64,000 nucleotides of DNA, taken from Thermobifida cellulosilytica TB100. Its GTDB lineage: Bacteria > Actinomycetota > Actinomycetes > Streptosporangiales > Streptosporangiaceae. The DNA lies in contig NZ_KQ950180.1 of assembly GCF_001517975.1 (NCBI RefSeq), forward strand, positions 1,054,067-1,118,066. Reading direction: 5' to 3'. Shown here piece by piece: positions 19,262 to 30,876 of this stretch (the stretch's first letter is position 1; each line of letters starts with the position of its first letter). The notes below the pieces were generated by a model that saw only the letters and a program-made list of their open reading frames with translations, was not told the origin of the DNA and ran no database searches. The position numbers were made by a program, and so were the translations under genes.

Positions 19262-19693
19262 CTACTGCGTCTCGGGAGGCTGGGTCGTGGTGCGGTTGAA
19301 GATGGTGACGCGGGTGCGGTGGACCGGGAGGAGCTCGCCGCCGCCCCCGGAGGACCGGGTGCTGCCGGCGCGCCGGGCCGCGGCGGACCGCGCCGCGTTC
19401 AGTTCGTTGTGCAGGTGGAAGATGTGCTCGCGCAGTTCGGCCACCTCGCGCTGCAACTCCAGGATCCGCTTGATCCCGGCGAGGTTGATGCCCTCTTCCT
19501 GGGACAGGCGCTGCACTTCGCGCAGCATCTGGATGTCGCGCATCGAGTAGCGCCGACCGCGGCCCGCCGTACGTCCCGGGCTCACCAGTCCGAGCCGGTC
19601 GTACTGGCGCAGGGTCTGCGGGTGGAGTCCCGACAGTTCCGCTGCGACCGAGATCACGTAGACGGGAGTGTCGTCGCCGAGCGCGTTGTTCAT
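19262..19693 (-). CDS. hspR: HspR, MerR-family heat-shock repressor
   Basis: HspR represses dnaK-type operons by binding HAIR palindromes, with DnaK as co-repressor. The 143-residue protein has the MerR-type [35 protein letters not shown], the [21 protein letters not shown] wing, a [21 protein letters not shown] coiled coil and a short variable tail. I take the ATG at 19693, with AAGGGGG ten bases upstream; a GTG at 19702 overlaps the dnaJ stop but has no room for a ribosome site. It is the fourth gene of the dnaK-grpE-dnaJ-hspR order. Two HAIR sites precede dnaK. Confidence 0.95.
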   Translation of the reverse strand: MNNALGDDTPVYVISVAAELSGLHPQTLRQYDRLGLVSPGRTAGRGRRYSMRDIQMLREVQRLSQEEGINLAGIKRILELQREVAELREHIFHLHNELNAARSAAARRAGSTRSSGGGGELLPVHRTRVTIFNRTTTQPPETQ

Positions 19694-19698
19694 GGTTC

Positions 19699-20838
19699 TC
19701 ACGCCCCCTTAGCCCGGGCTTCCAGGTCGGCGCGCGGGTTGTGGTCGGCTGTGGCGGCCCGGAACCGCTCCAGTGCCTCCCGCGCCTCGCTGTTGAGATT
19801 CTGCGGCACCGCCACCTCGACGGTCACCAGCAGGTCTCCGGTGGTGCCGTCGCGCCGGGTGGCGCCTTTGCCCCGGACGCGCAGCACACGGCCGTTGCGG
19901 GTACCCGGCGGGATCTTCACCGTGACCGGGAGCCCGCTCAGGGTGGGTACGCGCACCTCCGCACCGAGCACCGCCTCGGGGAAGGTCACCGGGACGGTGA
20001 CGGTGAGGTTGTCGCCGGACCGGCCGAACACGGGGTGGGGTTTGACCCGGACCGTCACCAGCAGGTCGCCGGCGGGGCCGCCGCGTTCGCCCGGTTCGCC
20101 CTTGCCCCGCAGCCGGATCTTCTGGCCGTCGGCCACCCCCGGAGGGATGCGGGCCTGCACGGTGCGGGTGCTCTTCACGTTCCCGGAGCCGCTGCAGGTG
20201 GCGCACGGGTCGTCGGCGAGGAAGCCCCGTCCCTTGCACAGGCTGCACGGTTCGGACAGGGAGAAGCCGCCGAGGTTGGTGCTCTCGTGGCCGGTCCCCG
20301 CGCACTTGGGGCAGACCCGGGGGGTGGTGCCCGGCCTGGCTCCGGTGCCCCGGCAGGTGGGGCAGGAGGTCGTGGTGGTCAGTTTGAAGCTCGTGGTGGT
20401 GCCGTTGGCCGCCTCGGTGAAGCTGAGGGTGGTCTCGGTCTCCAGGTCGGCGCCGCGTCGGGCCTGGCTGGACCGGCCGCGTCCGCCGAACAGCCCGCCG
20501 AACAGGTCGGTGAGCCGCTCGCCGCCGCTGGCCGCGGTCTGGCCGAACAGGTCGCCCAGGTTGAAGTCGCCGACGCCGCCCCCGCCGGGACGGTAGGCGC
20601 CGCCGAACAGCGACCGGGCCTCGTCGTACTCCTTGCGGCGCTTCTCGTCCGACAGGACGCTGTAGGCCTCGGAGATCTCCTTGAACCGGCTCTCGGCCTC
20701 ACGGTCGCCCTTGTTGGCGTCGGGGTGGTACTTGCGCGCGAGCTTGCGGTAGGAGCTCCGGATCTCGTCCGCGGTGGCCGTCTTTGAGACTCCGAGGACC
20801 TTGTAGTAGTCCTTCTCCAGGTAGTCCTTGGTGCTCAT
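19699..20838 (-). CDS. dnaJ: DnaJ co-chaperone
   Basis: DnaJ stimulates DnaK ATPase and delivers substrates. The 379-residue protein is a full type A DnaJ. It has a J domain with HPD in [15 protein letters not shown], a G/F-rich linker (residues ~85-130), four zinc motifs [24 protein letters not shown] and CATCSGSG, and the C-terminal substrate domain. The ATG at 20838 is preceded by GGAGAAG. It stands in the dnaK operon between grpE and hspR. Confidence 0.96.
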   Translation of the reverse strand: MSTKDYLEKDYYKVLGVSKTATADEIRSSYRKLARKYHPDANKGDREAESRFKEISEAYSVLSDEKRRKEYDEARSLFGGAYRPGGGGVGDFNLGDLFGQTAASGGERLTDLFGGLFGGRGRSSQARRGADLETETTLSFTEAANGTTTSFKLTTTTSCPTCRGTGARPGTTPRVCPKCAGTGHESTNLGGFSLSEPCSLCKGRGFLADDPCATCSGSGNVKSTRTVQARIPPGVADGQKIRLRGKGEPGERGGPAGDLLVTVRVKPHPVFGRSGDNLTVTVPVTFPEAVLGAEVRVPTLSGLPVTVKIPPGTRNGRVLRVRGKGATRRDGTTGDLLVTVEVAVPQNLNSEAREALERFRAATADHNPRADLEARAKGA

Positions 20839-20928
20839 CGACGTCTGCTTCTCCCGCTCCGTGCTCAGGTGGTGAATGGGCCGCGTGTCCCGGGCCGCGG
20901 CCCGGGACACGCCTTCCCGCTTCGCGCG

Positions 20929-21705
20929 CTACTCGCTCGCGGTGTTGCTGTCCCCTTCGGGACGGTCGGAGGACTCCGAGGACTCCGCGGCCTCCTCGGA
21001 GGTCCCGCTCGCCTCCGCGGGCGCGGCCTCCTCGGCCGTGCCGTCCGCTTCGGCGGACGCGGGCTCCTCCGCGGAGGCCCCCGCGTCCTGTTCGGTGGGA
21101 CCGGCCACGACCACGCGGGCCGGGCGGACCACCCGCTCGCCCATGAGGTACCCCGGCTGGAACACCTCGATGACGGTCGGGACGGTCACGTCGGCGGAGG
21201 GCACCATGGTCAGGGCCTCGTGCACGGAGGGGTCGAACTCGTCGCCCTTCTCCCCGTACTTCTTCAGCCCCATCCGGGCGACCAGGGACTCCAGCGCCTC
21301 GCCCACCGACTTGAAGCCGCCGACCAGTTCGTCGTGGACGCGGGCGCGGCCGATGTCGTCCAGGATCGGCAGCAGTTCGCTGAGGACCTGGGCGAGGGCC
21401 TGCTCGCGCACCGCAGCCCGGTCGCGTTCGACCCGCTTGCGGTAGTTGACGTACTCGGCCTGCAACCGCTTGAGGTCGTCGGTGCGTTCGGCGACCTCCT
21501 GCCGCAGCCTGTTCAACTCCTCCTCGTCCGCCGCGGGCGTCTCCGCCGCGGCGGACTCGGTCGCCTGCGCTTCGGCGTCCGAGGAGGGCGACTCGGTCGT
21601 CTCCTCCGGGACGCGCGGCTCGCCGGTCTCGGGGTCGATGCGCCGGTTGTCGCGGATCACCGGCCCCTCCTGCTCTGTGCTGTGCTCGTTCTCCGGCACC
21701 GCCAT
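20929..21705 (-). CDS. grpE: GrpE nucleotide exchange factor
   Basis: GrpE exchanges nucleotide on DnaK. The 258 residues comprise an acidic N-terminal extension, the long dimerisation helix (EELNRLRQEVAERTDDLKRLQAEYVNYRKRVERD), and the beta-domain with EFDPSVHEALTMVPS and PGYLMGERVVRPARVVVAG. About 50 further acidic residues follow at the C-terminus, longer than average. It lies 31 bp after dnaK and 90 bp before dnaJ on the same strand. Confidence 0.95.
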   Translation of the reverse strand: MAVPENEHSTEQEGPVIRDNRRIDPETGEPRVPEETTESPSSDAEAQATESAAAETPAADEEELNRLRQEVAERTDDLKRLQAEYVNYRKRVERDRAAVREQALAQVLSELLPILDDIGRARVHDELVGGFKSVGEALESLVARMGLKKYGEKGDEFDPSVHEALTMVPSADVTVPTVIEVFQPGYLMGERVVRPARVVVAGPTEQDAGASAEEPASAEADGTAEEAAPAEASGTSEEAAESSESSDRPEGDSNTASE

Positions 21706-21736
21706 TTAGTTACGCCTCCTCATCCAGAGTTGGGTC

Positions 21737-23578
<1,842 letters not shown>

Positions 23579-23597
23579 GAGTGCTTCCTCCGTCAAA

Positions 23598-23618
23598 GTT
23601 GAGTCTGTCTAACGCAAT
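23598..23618 (-). promoter_or_regulatory. HAIR operator 1 upstream of dnaK
   Basis: TTGAGT-N7-ACGCAA matches the HspR-associated inverted repeat TTGAGT-N7-ACTCAA with one mismatch. It starts 20 bp upstream of the dnaK start codon. Confidence 0.75.
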
Positions 23619-23649
23619 ATTGCTTCGCCCCAGACTCACTGTCAAATCA

Positions 23650-23670
23650 GTTGAGTCGATCAGACTCAAG
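23650..23670 (-). promoter_or_regulatory. HAIR operator 2 upstream of dnaK
   Basis: TTGAGT-N7-ACTCAA is a perfect core HAIR palindrome (23651-23669). An additional ACTCA half site lies near 23635. HspR encoded in the same operon is the expected ligand. Confidence 0.88.
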
Positions 23671-23945
23671 TTTCTTTCGCACCCATGACAACGCAGGAGG
23701 CGCCCCGTGTTGTTCCCCGCGACCGGGACTTCTTTCGTGCGCCCCGCCGGTTCCGGGGACATCCCAGGGGAAGCCTGGAGCCGGCCCTCGGGGGAGACCC
23801 CGAGGTCGCCGCCGGAGCCGCCCGCTTCGCACCACAGACCGGCTACCCACCTGAAAAGGGCGCACACCCTCTTCACTAACCTTGACAACCAGCCATCCCG
23901 CCCAGTCGGTCAGCGGCGGGGCCGGCGGAGCATTGACCCGTCGGG

Positions 23946-23963
23946 TATTACTCGCTAGTAACA
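23946..23963. promoter_or_regulatory. Palindrome upstream of the EtfD-like gene
   Basis: TTACT-CGCT-AGTAA (23948-23961), extended by CA, resembles the arm of the acyl-CoA dehydrogenase operator at 15771 in 12 of 16 positions. It lies about 65 bp before the start codon, in promoter range. Confidence 0.6.
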
Positions 23964-24025
23964 TTGGGTGGACCCCTGGTGTGCCGCACACCAGGACACG
24001 ACATCACGTTGGGAGGCCGCGGGCG

Positions 24026-26170
24026 ATGCTCTACCTGATACTGGGGATCATCACGACCGCCTTCGCCGTGGTCGGAGTCGCCGTGTGGGCCTACGGCATC
24101 AGCCGCATGGTCCGCGTCCTGGGCGTCGGCCGTCCGGTGGAAGCCGCTCGGAAGGCAGACTTCGGGCGCCGCATCACGAACACACTGATCGAGACCGTCG
24201 GTCACACGCGCATGCTCAAGTGGCGCTGGATCGGCATCGCCCACTGGTTCATCATGGTGTCGTTCCCGGCCCTGGTGTTCACGGTGGCCGAAGCGCACGG
24301 CGAGGTGTGGGACCCGCACTTCCACCTGCCGCTCATCCACGACTGGACGGTCTACGGCCTGTTCATCGAGGTCATCGCCACCCTGAGCCTGGTCGGGATC
24401 GTCGGCCTGACGATCTACCGCCAGTTGCGCGGGCCGCGCGTCCTGGGACGCAGGTCCAAGTTCGCCAACTCCCGGCACTGGACGGCCTACTACGTCGAGG
24501 CCTACATCATCGCCCTGCTGGTCGCGATCTTCGTGATCCGCGGCGTCAAGGTCGCCCTCGGCGAGTTCCCGTTCCCGGTGTGGGCCACCCCGGTCTCGCA
24601 CGCGTTCGGCGCGGTCCTGCCGGCCAGCGAGCCCTTGCTCGCCTCCGTGGCGGCCTTCAAGCTGGTCATCTCCTGGCTGTTCTTCATCGCCATCGGCGTG
24701 TTCCTGACCATGGGCGTGGCCTGGCACCGCTTCACCGCGCCGGTCAACATCTACTTCAAGCGCAACGCCGACGGCTCGGCCGCGCTCGGCCCGGCCAAGC
24801 AGATGCTCGACAAGGACGGCGAGCCGCTGGACTTCGAAGAGGCCGACCCCGACGAGGACCCCTTCGGCGTCGGCAAGATCGAGGACTTCACCTGGAAGGG
24901 CCTGCTCGACTTCACCACCTGCACCGAGTGCGGCCGCTGCCAGTCGCAGTGCCCGGCCTGGAACACCGGCAAGCCGCTGTCCCCCAAGAAGCTGGTCATG
25001 GACCTGCGGGAGCACGCCTACGCCAAGGCCCCGTACCTGATGCAGGGGATCACCGAGGAGACCCCGGACGTCCACGAGGACGTGCTGGCCCTGCTCAGCC
25101 GCCCGCTGGTGGGCACCGAGGAGGAGAACGGCGTCATCCACCCCGACGTGCTGTGGTCCTGCACCAACTGCGGCGCCTGCGTCGAGCAGTGCCCGGTGGA
25201 CATCGAGCACATCGACCACATCCTCGACATGCGCCGCTACCAGGTCATGATCGAGTCCAGCTTCCCCTCCGAGGCCAACACCCTGCTCAAGAACCTGGAG
25301 AACAAGGGCAACCCGTGGGGGATGAGCGAGTCCAAGCGCATGGACTGGATCTCCGAGGTCGACTTCGAGGTCCCCGTCGTCGAGGACAAGCTGCCCGAGG
25401 GCACCGAGTACCTGTTCTGGGTGGGCTGCGCGGGCGCGCTGGAGGACCGGGCGAAGAAGACCACCAAGGCGGTCGCGGAGCTGCTGCACATCGCGGGCGT
25501 CAAGTACGCGGTGCTCGGCGGCATGGAGATGTGCACCGGCGACTCGGCGCGCCGCCTGGGCATGGAGTTCGTCTTCCAGATGCTCGCCCAGCAGAACATC
25601 GAGACGCTCAACGAGGTCGGCGCGACCAAGATCGTCGTCACCTGCCCGCACTGCTTCAACACGCTCGGCAACGAGTACCCCGCCCTCGGCGGCAACTACG
25701 AGGTGGTGCACCACACCAAGCTGCTCGCCCAACTGGTCAAGGAGGGCCGCCTCGCCCCGATCGAGCGGGTGGACAAGAACGTCACCTACCACGACCCGTG
25801 CTTCCTGGGCCGCCACAACAAGGTCTACGAGCCGCCGCGTGAGCTGATCACCGGCGTGCCCGGGGTGACCAAGGCCGAGATGCCGCGCAACCGGGAGCGC
25901 AGCTTCTGCTGCGGCGCGGGCGGCGCGCGCATGTGGATGGAGGAGCGCATCGGCAAGCGCATCAACGTCGAGCGCGTCGAGGAGGCGCTGGCCACCAAGC
26001 CGGACCTCATCGCCACCGGCTGCCCGTTCTGCCAGGTCATGGTGAGCGACGCGGTCAACGAGAAGAAGTCGAAGCAGGAGGCCCCCGAGTCCGTCGAGGT
26101 CATGGACGTCGCCCAGCTCCTGCTCCAGTCGGCGAAGAAGGGAGGGGAGCAGGCCAAGGAGACGGTCTGA
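24026..26170 (+). CDS. etfD: Membrane Fe-S reductase, EtfD-like (electron-transfer-flavoprotein dehydrogenase)
   Basis: The 714-residue product resembles mycobacterial Rv0338c/EtfD, which passes electrons from ETF, and so from acyl-CoA dehydrogenases, to the membrane quinone pool. Five or six membrane helices occupy residues 1-250. A ferredoxin domain follows with CTECGRCQSQCP and CTNCGACVEQCPVDIEHID. Then come two CCG-type heterodisulfide-reductase modules, with CPHCFNTLGNEYP in the first part and FCCGAGGARMWMEER and TGCPFCQVMV at the end. The ATG at 24026 has GGGAGG upstream. It is monocistronic, divergent from dnaK, with a strong terminator after it. Confidence 0.88.
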   Translation: MLYLILGIITTAFAVVGVAVWAYGISRMVRVLGVGRPVEAARKADFGRRITNTLIETVGHTRMLKWRWIGIAHWFIMVSFPALVFTVAEAHGEVWDPHFHLPLIHDWTVYGLFIEVIATLSLVGIVGLTIYRQLRGPRVLGRRSKFANSRHWTAYYVEAYIIALLVAIFVIRGVKVALGEFPFPVWATPVSHAFGAVLPASEPLLASVAAFKLVISWLFFIAIGVFLTMGVAWHRFTAPVNIYFKRNADGSAALGPAKQMLDKDGEPLDFEEADPDEDPFGVGKIEDFTWKGLLDFTTCTECGRCQSQCPAWNTGKPLSPKKLVMDLREHAYAKAPYLMQGITEETPDVHEDVLALLSRPLVGTEEENGVIHPDVLWSCTNCGACVEQCPVDIEHIDHILDMRRYQVMIESSFPSEANTLLKNLENKGNPWGMSESKRMDWISEVDFEVPVVEDKLPEGTEYLFWVGCAGALEDRAKKTTKAVAELLHIAGVKYAVLGGMEMCTGDSARRLGMEFVFQMLAQQNIETLNEVGATKIVVTCPHCFNTLGNEYPALGGNYEVVHHTKLLAQLVKEGRLAPIERVDKNVTYHDPCFLGRHNKVYEPPRELITGVPGVTKAEMPRNRERSFCCGAGGARMWMEERIGKRINVERVEEALATKPDLIATGCPFCQVMVSDAVNEKKSKQEAPESVEVMDVAQLLLQSAKKGGEQAKETV

Positions 26171-26207
26171 CCCTCTCGCCGCCCACCGGCGTCCGGCACA
26201 ACCGGAC

Positions 26208-26253
26208 GGGGGCCGCGGTGCCCGGGGTGACCCGCCCCGGCACCGCGGCCCCC
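26208..26253. terminator. Long bidirectional hairpin
   Basis: GGGGGCCGCGGTGCC pairs with GGCACCGCGGCCCCC over 15 bp around a partly paired loop, between the convergent etfD-like gene and the Sel1-repeat gene. Confidence 0.85.
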
Positions 26254-26272
26254 GCCGTGTTCCGGGCGTCCG

Positions 26273-27247
26273 CTACAGGTCGGGACGTTCCGCGAGGTGC
26301 TCCAGGTGGTCCCAGGCGTCCGGGTGGCCCGCCTCGGCGGCCCGGCGCAGCCAGGACTCCGCCTCGGCGGGTCTCCCCTCCGCCAGCAGCAGCGCCAGGT
26401 TGACCATGGCGTCGGCGTCGCCCTTCCCGGCCGCCTCCCGGTACCACCGCTCCGCCTCGTCCAGGTCGCCCGCCTGCTGGCGCAGCAGGCCCAGGTTGAT
26501 CAGCGCGTCGGCGTCGCCCTTCCCGGCCGCCCTGCGGAACCACCGCTCCGCCTCGTCCCACTGGCCCACGTGCCGGTGCAGCAGGCCCAGGTTGACCATG
26601 GCGGAGACGTTTCCCCGGTCCGCCGCCCGGAAGAACCAGGCCTCGGCCTCCTCGGTCTCCCCCGTGGTGAAGAGGAGGAGGCCGAGGCCGTTCATCGCGT
26701 CGGCGTTGCCCCGGACGGCGCCCCTGCGGTACCACGCCTCCGCCCGCCCCGTGTTCCCCTCGCGCCGGTAGAGGTGGCCGAGGTAGCCCATCGCGCTGTC
26801 GTCCCCGGCCCGGGCGGCGCGCAGCCACCAGGCCGCCGCCTCCTCCCGGTCGCCCGCCCGGTAGCGGTGCAGCCCGAGGTCGACCATGGCGACCGGGTCC
26901 TCTCCGGCGGCGCGCCGGTACCACTCCTCGGCCTGCTCGGGCCGGTCGAGGAGGTCCATCCCCCGGCCGATCACCATCTGCGCCCGGGCGCACAGCGGAT
27001 GGTCCGCGCCGAGGTGCCGCTCGATGTCGGAGAGCACCCCCCGGGCCAGTTCCAGCGCCCGTTCCGGCTCGCCCACGCTGTTGTACGCCTGTGCCAGCAC
27101 CACCCGAGCGTGCAGCACGTCCTCGTGGTCCTCGCCGAAGGTCTTCGCCAGCTTCGGCAGCAGCGCCTCCAGAGCGTCGACCGCCGCCGGGTAGTCCTCG
27201 GCGTCGAACAGCTCGCGCACCCGGTCGAGCTCCGCTGAGAAAGTCAT
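26273..27247 (-). CDS. TPR/Sel1-like repeat protein
   Basis: This 324-residue soluble protein is almost entirely helical repeats. Residues 1-100 form classical TPR-like helices (LFDAEDYPAAVDALEALLPK, VVLAQAYNSVGEPERALELAR). Then come about six 36-residue Sel1-like units of the form AEEWYRRAA-G-G-DA-A-M-NLGLL. Such proteins act as protein-interaction scaffolds; the partner here is unknown. I chose the ATG at 27247 (MTFSAELD); an ATG nine bases earlier is equally open. A short gene ending 33 bp upstream probably shares the transcript. Confidence 0.85.
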   Translation of the reverse strand: MTFSAELDRVRELFDAEDYPAAVDALEALLPKLAKTFGEDHEDVLHARVVLAQAYNSVGEPERALELARGVLSDIERHLGADHPLCARAQMVIGRGMDLLDRPEQAEEWYRRAAGEDPVAMVDLGLHRYRAGDREEAAAWWLRAARAGDDSAMGYLGHLYRREGNTGRAEAWYRRGAVRGNADAMNGLGLLLFTTGETEEAEAWFFRAADRGNVSAMVNLGLLHRHVGQWDEAERWFRRAAGKGDADALINLGLLRQQAGDLDEAERWYREAAGKGDADAMVNLALLLAEGRPAEAESWLRRAAEAGHPDAWDHLEHLAERPDL

Positions 27248-27279
27248 GCCACCCATCCTCGCCCGCGGCGCCGGGCGGT

Positions 27280-27495
27280 TCAGACCGGCAGCCCGGGAGC
27301 GCCGGGGCGGGCCGACCGCGCACAGGACACCGGTCGGGACGGGACGGCCGCGGGCGGGAGCAGGCCCAGCACCCGGTCGAGCTCCTCGGTGGTGAGCGGC
27401 GCGTCGGCCTCGCTCACCGCCGCCAGGACGTCGGTGTACAGGTCGATCTCGGCCAGGGCCACGGCGTCGTGGAGGTACACGTGGGGATCGTCCAC
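27280..27495 (-). CDS. Small actinobacterial hypothetical protein, 71 aa
   Basis: The frame DDPHVYLHDAVALAEIDLYTDVLAAVSEADAPLTTEELDRVLGL has the look of a real conserved N-terminal domain, with two predicted helices and an LTTEELDRVLG segment. The remaining 25 residues are Pro/Arg-rich. GTG at 27495 lies eight bases after GGGAGG and is preferred to the GTG at 27504. It is 33 bp ahead of the Sel1-repeat gene on the same strand. Function unknown. Confidence 0.6.
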   Translation of the reverse strand: MDDPHVYLHDAVALAEIDLYTDVLAAVSEADAPLTTEELDRVLGLLPPAAVPSRPVSCARSARPGAPGLPV

Positions 27496-27504
27496 CCGTG
27501 CCAC

Positions 27505-28830
27505 CTCCCATCCGACTCCCGGTCCTCCCGGCGACGGGTCTCCACCACTGTCCCGCCCAAGGTTACGTGACAGTAGTCATCCTCGGCATGACCCATAGGG
27601 ACCATTTTCCGACCGCCCGTAGAGCTAGTTCTCCAATGCCACGGATTCCTCGTTTCCGGTGACCGTACGAGCTGGCTCATTCCGGCTTTCGTCTCCGATC
27701 GGAGCACCCGGAGAAAGATAATGAGGAAACCTGGAAGAACAGTTGTGACCTGCGTCGACAACAGTGCGTGAAGGAGCCTGTCCCGGTCCTCTCCCCGCCG
27801 GTGCGGTCGCGTGCGCCCACGCTTCGCCGCGGCGGGCGCGGCGCGGGACCCGCGCTCCCCCGGCATGCGCACCGCGCCGGACGGCCACGCGGCAGCCGCC
27901 CTCGACCACCCCTGTCACCAGGGGAGAACCAGGTCTCCGGGGTGGCGCAACCGCAGGCCGCAGCGGCTCCTTGGACACGGTCCCGGCCCCACCCGCCCCG
28001 CTCTGCCGCAAACGGCCGCCGGGTTTTCTTTACCGGCGCACCGAATCCGGAAGGTAAAATTCTTGAGAATAGTGGGCAATGAATTTCCCGGACCCCTTCT
28101 GGACGTCACCGGTGCGCGGCAGGACTTGTCCGGAATCAATCCGGAAGGCCATTGCCAATACCGTCGGCCGCACCCTTCCAGCGCCCAGAACAACGCGAAT
28201 GCCGACGCGGAGGAAGAGGAGGGCGAATTATGGGGGACGCCATATCCTCCGCCCCTCCCGAGCTCAAAGCGCACGTTCGGGATTCCCGTTCCCGGGGTGC
28301 CGCAGGCGGGCCGGGGCGGGGCATCCGCGGCCGGGCGCGCCGACCGCGTTCGGCGTCATCGGGCGGCCTCCGCGCGACCGGAGTCGGCACCGCGCTCGCG
28401 CGCCCCGCGGACCGCGCAGCACGGGCCGCCTTCCGGCTGGGCCTCCGGCGGGACAACCGGACGCCCGACCGGGGCCGGGAAGGACGGGTCCCCGGCGGGC
28501 ACCGCCGGGAAAGCCCCGGATCGTCTCGGAAACCGCGGCCGGAACTCCGGAAAAGGAGAGGCACGGCAGAAAGGCCCGAGCCCACCGCTCCCGGGCCGCG
28601 GTCGAAACGCCGGCCGCGGCCTTTCCGCCCGTCAATGCGGTCACTCTGTGAAACTCATATGTGACCGAAAGAGTTGTTCGGGATGATCGCCCGGTTCGTC
28701 GCCCCAGCCGGTGCGTGCGCGGCCGACGGTTCCCGGCTGTCGGCCCGACCGGGGCCTCGTTGCGGCGGCCGCCTGCCTCCCCGTGCGGCGGAGCCGGTGC
28801 GCGGTCCCGCCGGGGACGTCCCGGCCGGGG
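27505..28830. other. 1.3-kb region without a supportable gene
   Basis: Open frames exist on both strands but lack ribosome sites, family similarity and the codon pattern of neighbours. Around 28050-28180 the DNA is less GC-rich than the surroundings. No tRNA, known riboswitch or repeat was recognised. Part of the first 250 bp is probably the promoter region of the 27495 gene. Confidence 0.5.
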
Positions 28831-29370
28831 TCAGCGCCACTCGACGCTGCGGTGCTGCGCCGCGTACCCCATGTACCGCTCGGCGGTCCCCACCAGGTTC
28901 TCCCGCTCGGCGTCGGTCAGCTCCCGGACGACCCTGCCGGGCACTCCCGCCCACAGCGTCCCCGCGGGCACCCGCTTACCCGGCGGCACCAGCGCGCCCG
29001 CGGCCACGAGCGCTCCGGCCTCCACCGTCGCCCGGCCCAGGACGACGGCGTTGATCCCGATCAGCGCGCCGTCCTCGACCACCGCGCCGTGCACCATCGC
29101 CTTGTGGCCGAGGCTCACCCCGTCCCCCAGGACCGCGGGCTGTCCGGGGTCCGCGTGCAGGCAGCACAGGTCCTGGATGTTGCAGCGCTCCCCGACGACG
29201 ATGTCCTCGGTGTCGGCGCGCAGGACCGACCCGTACCAGACGCTGCTGCGGGCGCCGATCCGGACCCGTCCCACCACCACCGCGCCCGGCGCGATCCAGG
29301 CGTCGGGATGGATCTCCGGCGTGCCGAAATCGGCCGATCCGATATGCGGTACCACACCGCTGTCGGGCAT
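28831..29370 (-). CDS. Gamma-carbonic-anhydrase-like hexapeptide-repeat protein
   Basis: The 179-residue protein is a left-handed beta-helix of the gamma-CA/PaaY/YrdA group. Hexapeptide turns run from IHPDAWIAPGAVVVG to the end. The metal-ligand histidines appear in CCLHADPG and SLGHKAMVHG, and the conserved Arg in SVLRADTEDIVVG. The ATG at 29370 follows GAGGAGG. Zinc binding is likely from the three histidines. Many family members are not active carbonic anhydrases, so the activity is uncertain. It is a single gene. Confidence 0.88.
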   Translation of the reverse strand: MPDSGVVPHIGSADFGTPEIHPDAWIAPGAVVVGRVRIGARSSVWYGSVLRADTEDIVVGERCNIQDLCCLHADPGQPAVLGDGVSLGHKAMVHGAVVEDGALIGINAVVLGRATVEAGALVAAGALVPPGKRVPAGTLWAGVPGRVVRELTDAERENLVGTAERYMGYAAQHRSVEWR

Positions 29371-29700
29371 ATGACCTCCTCGGGCAGAGGATCGCGTGCG
29401 GAGAGCGGAAATGACCGATACCGTCCACGCGGGGGCACAATCGCCCATACTTTAGTGTGGCGGCCTCTGACCGACGCGGTGGGGCCGCGCCCGTGCCGAC
29501 GCCGCACGCCGGGGCCGGTACGGACACGCCACCGCCGGGCACACCGACTTGCCCGGCGCCACAGACCGCACTCTGTTCGTCCCCGCTCGCGCTACTGCGT
29601 TCTCCCGCTGCGAACGAGGATTCCCCCTCCTCGCCTCCGAGGTGTTACGGGAATGATAGGCAGAGAGTAAAAACACATCCCGCCCGATCACTGCGACCTG
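29371..29700. other. Divergent promoter region
   Basis: About 330 bp separate the gamma-CA-like gene from the DivIVA-like gene. No ORF with coding character is present. A relatively AT-rich patch near 29650-29680 (GATAGGCAGAGAGTAAAAAC) is a plausible promoter for the rightward gene. Confidence 0.4.
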
Positions 29701-30804
29701 GTGACCAAGGACATGAACGAACACTCAGAGATACTTCCGAACCTGCTGCGCGAAGACGCCTTCCCGACGGTCCGCAAGGGCGGATACGACAAGCGTCAGG
29801 TCGACGACTTCGTCGTCAGGAACCACAACCAGCTCCGTGACCTCCAGGAGCGCCTGGCCCGTGCGCACGACGAGCTGGAGCAGTTGCGCCACGAGCTCGC
29901 CGAGGCCAAGGCCAAGGCCGCGGTCAAGCCGGAGCACGAGCAGATCAGCGAGCGCCTGGCCAACATCCTGCGCATCGCCGAGGAGGAGGCCGCGGACAAG
30001 CGGGCCCAGGTCGACAAGGAGGTGGAGGAGATCCGGGCCGCGGCCGAGGAGGAGGCCAAGGCCAAGGTCAAGAGCGCCCAGGAGCAGGCGGAGCGGATCG
30101 TCAACGGCGCCCGCGACGAGGCCAAGGAGCTGCTCACCTCCGCCAAGAAGGAGGCCGAGCAGTTGCGCGACCAGGCCGCCAAGGAGGCGGAGCGCAAGCT
30201 GAGCGAGGCCGAGGCACGCGCGAACAAGATCCACGACACCGCCGACCGGCGGCTGAAGCGGCTGACCGCGACGCACGGGGAGGCGCTGCGCCGTCTCAAC
30301 GACATGCGCGACACCCTCGCCGAGCTGCTCCAGGCCGAGGCCAAGGCCGGGGTGCTGGACGCCGGTCTCAAGCGGTCCGACTTCGAGGGCAAGTCCGAGG
30401 CCGCCAAGTCGGCCGAGGCCGCGAAACCGGCCAAACCCGCCCAGCCCGCCCCCGCCAAGCCCGCTCCTGCCGAGGCTGCTCCCGCCGAGGCCAAGCAGGC
30501 CCCCGCCCCCGCGGCCAAGGCCGCGCCGTCCTCCTCCCCGGACGACGAGGCCACCACCCGGCTGGCGCCGGCCGACAACGAGGCCACGGTCAACCTGAAC
30601 CCCGAGGAGCAGCCGAAGGCCGACCCGGTGTCGCAGCCGGTGCGTCCGCTTCCGGGACGCCCGGACGGCTTCCGCTACTCGGGTCCGGCGCCGACCGACG
30701 ACGAGGCCACGGTTCCGGTTCCGCCCTCGAACGTCGGTCTCACCGGCATCTACCGCCGTCCCGTGGCCACCGAGCAGGGGAGCAAGGACTCCACCGCCTC
30801 GTGA
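29701..30804 (+). CDS. DivIVA-like coiled-coil protein with Pro/Ala-rich tail
   Basis: The 367-residue product begins with a DivIVA-type N-terminal motif (FPTVRKGGYDKRQVDDFV, residues ~20-37). A long Glu/Lys/Ala coiled coil follows (residues 45-215, with EEAADKRAQVDKEVEEIRAAA), then an Ala/Pro/Lys low-complexity segment and a tail containing three DDEAT or DNEAT repeats. Proteins of this layout localise to poles or septa in actinobacteria. The GTG at 29701 is used, but the ATG at 29713 is equally possible and neither has a strong ribosome site. The repeated Thr motifs could be kinase targets; this is inference. Confidence 0.8.
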   Translation: MTKDMNEHSEILPNLLREDAFPTVRKGGYDKRQVDDFVVRNHNQLRDLQERLARAHDELEQLRHELAEAKAKAAVKPEHEQISERLANILRIAEEEAADKRAQVDKEVEEIRAAAEEEAKAKVKSAQEQAERIVNGARDEAKELLTSAKKEAEQLRDQAAKEAERKLSEAEARANKIHDTADRRLKRLTATHGEALRRLNDMRDTLAELLQAEAKAGVLDAGLKRSDFEGKSEAAKSAEAAKPAKPAQPAPAKPAPAEAAPAEAKQAPAPAAKAAPSSSPDDEATTRLAPADNEATVNLNPEEQPKADPVSQPVRPLPGRPDGFRYSGPAPTDDEATVPVPPSNVGLTGIYRRPVATEQGSKDSTAS

Positions 30805-30822
30805 CACGGACCGCTGTGACGC

Positions 30823-30861
30823 GGTGAGGGGGCGGGACCGGAGCGGTCCCGCCCCCTCACC
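30823..30861. terminator. Bidirectional hairpin, 17-bp stem
   Basis: GGTGAGGGGGCGGGACC pairs perfectly with GGTCCCGCCCCCTCACC around GGAGC, between the convergent DivIVA-like and acetyltransferase genes. Confidence 0.88.
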
Positions 30862-30876
30862 GTCGTACGCCGCCCC

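Noticed and set aside
27811..28686. A 291-codon plus-strand ORF in the gene desert
   Set aside because: No ribosome site, low-complexity Arg/Pro composition and no recognisable domain.
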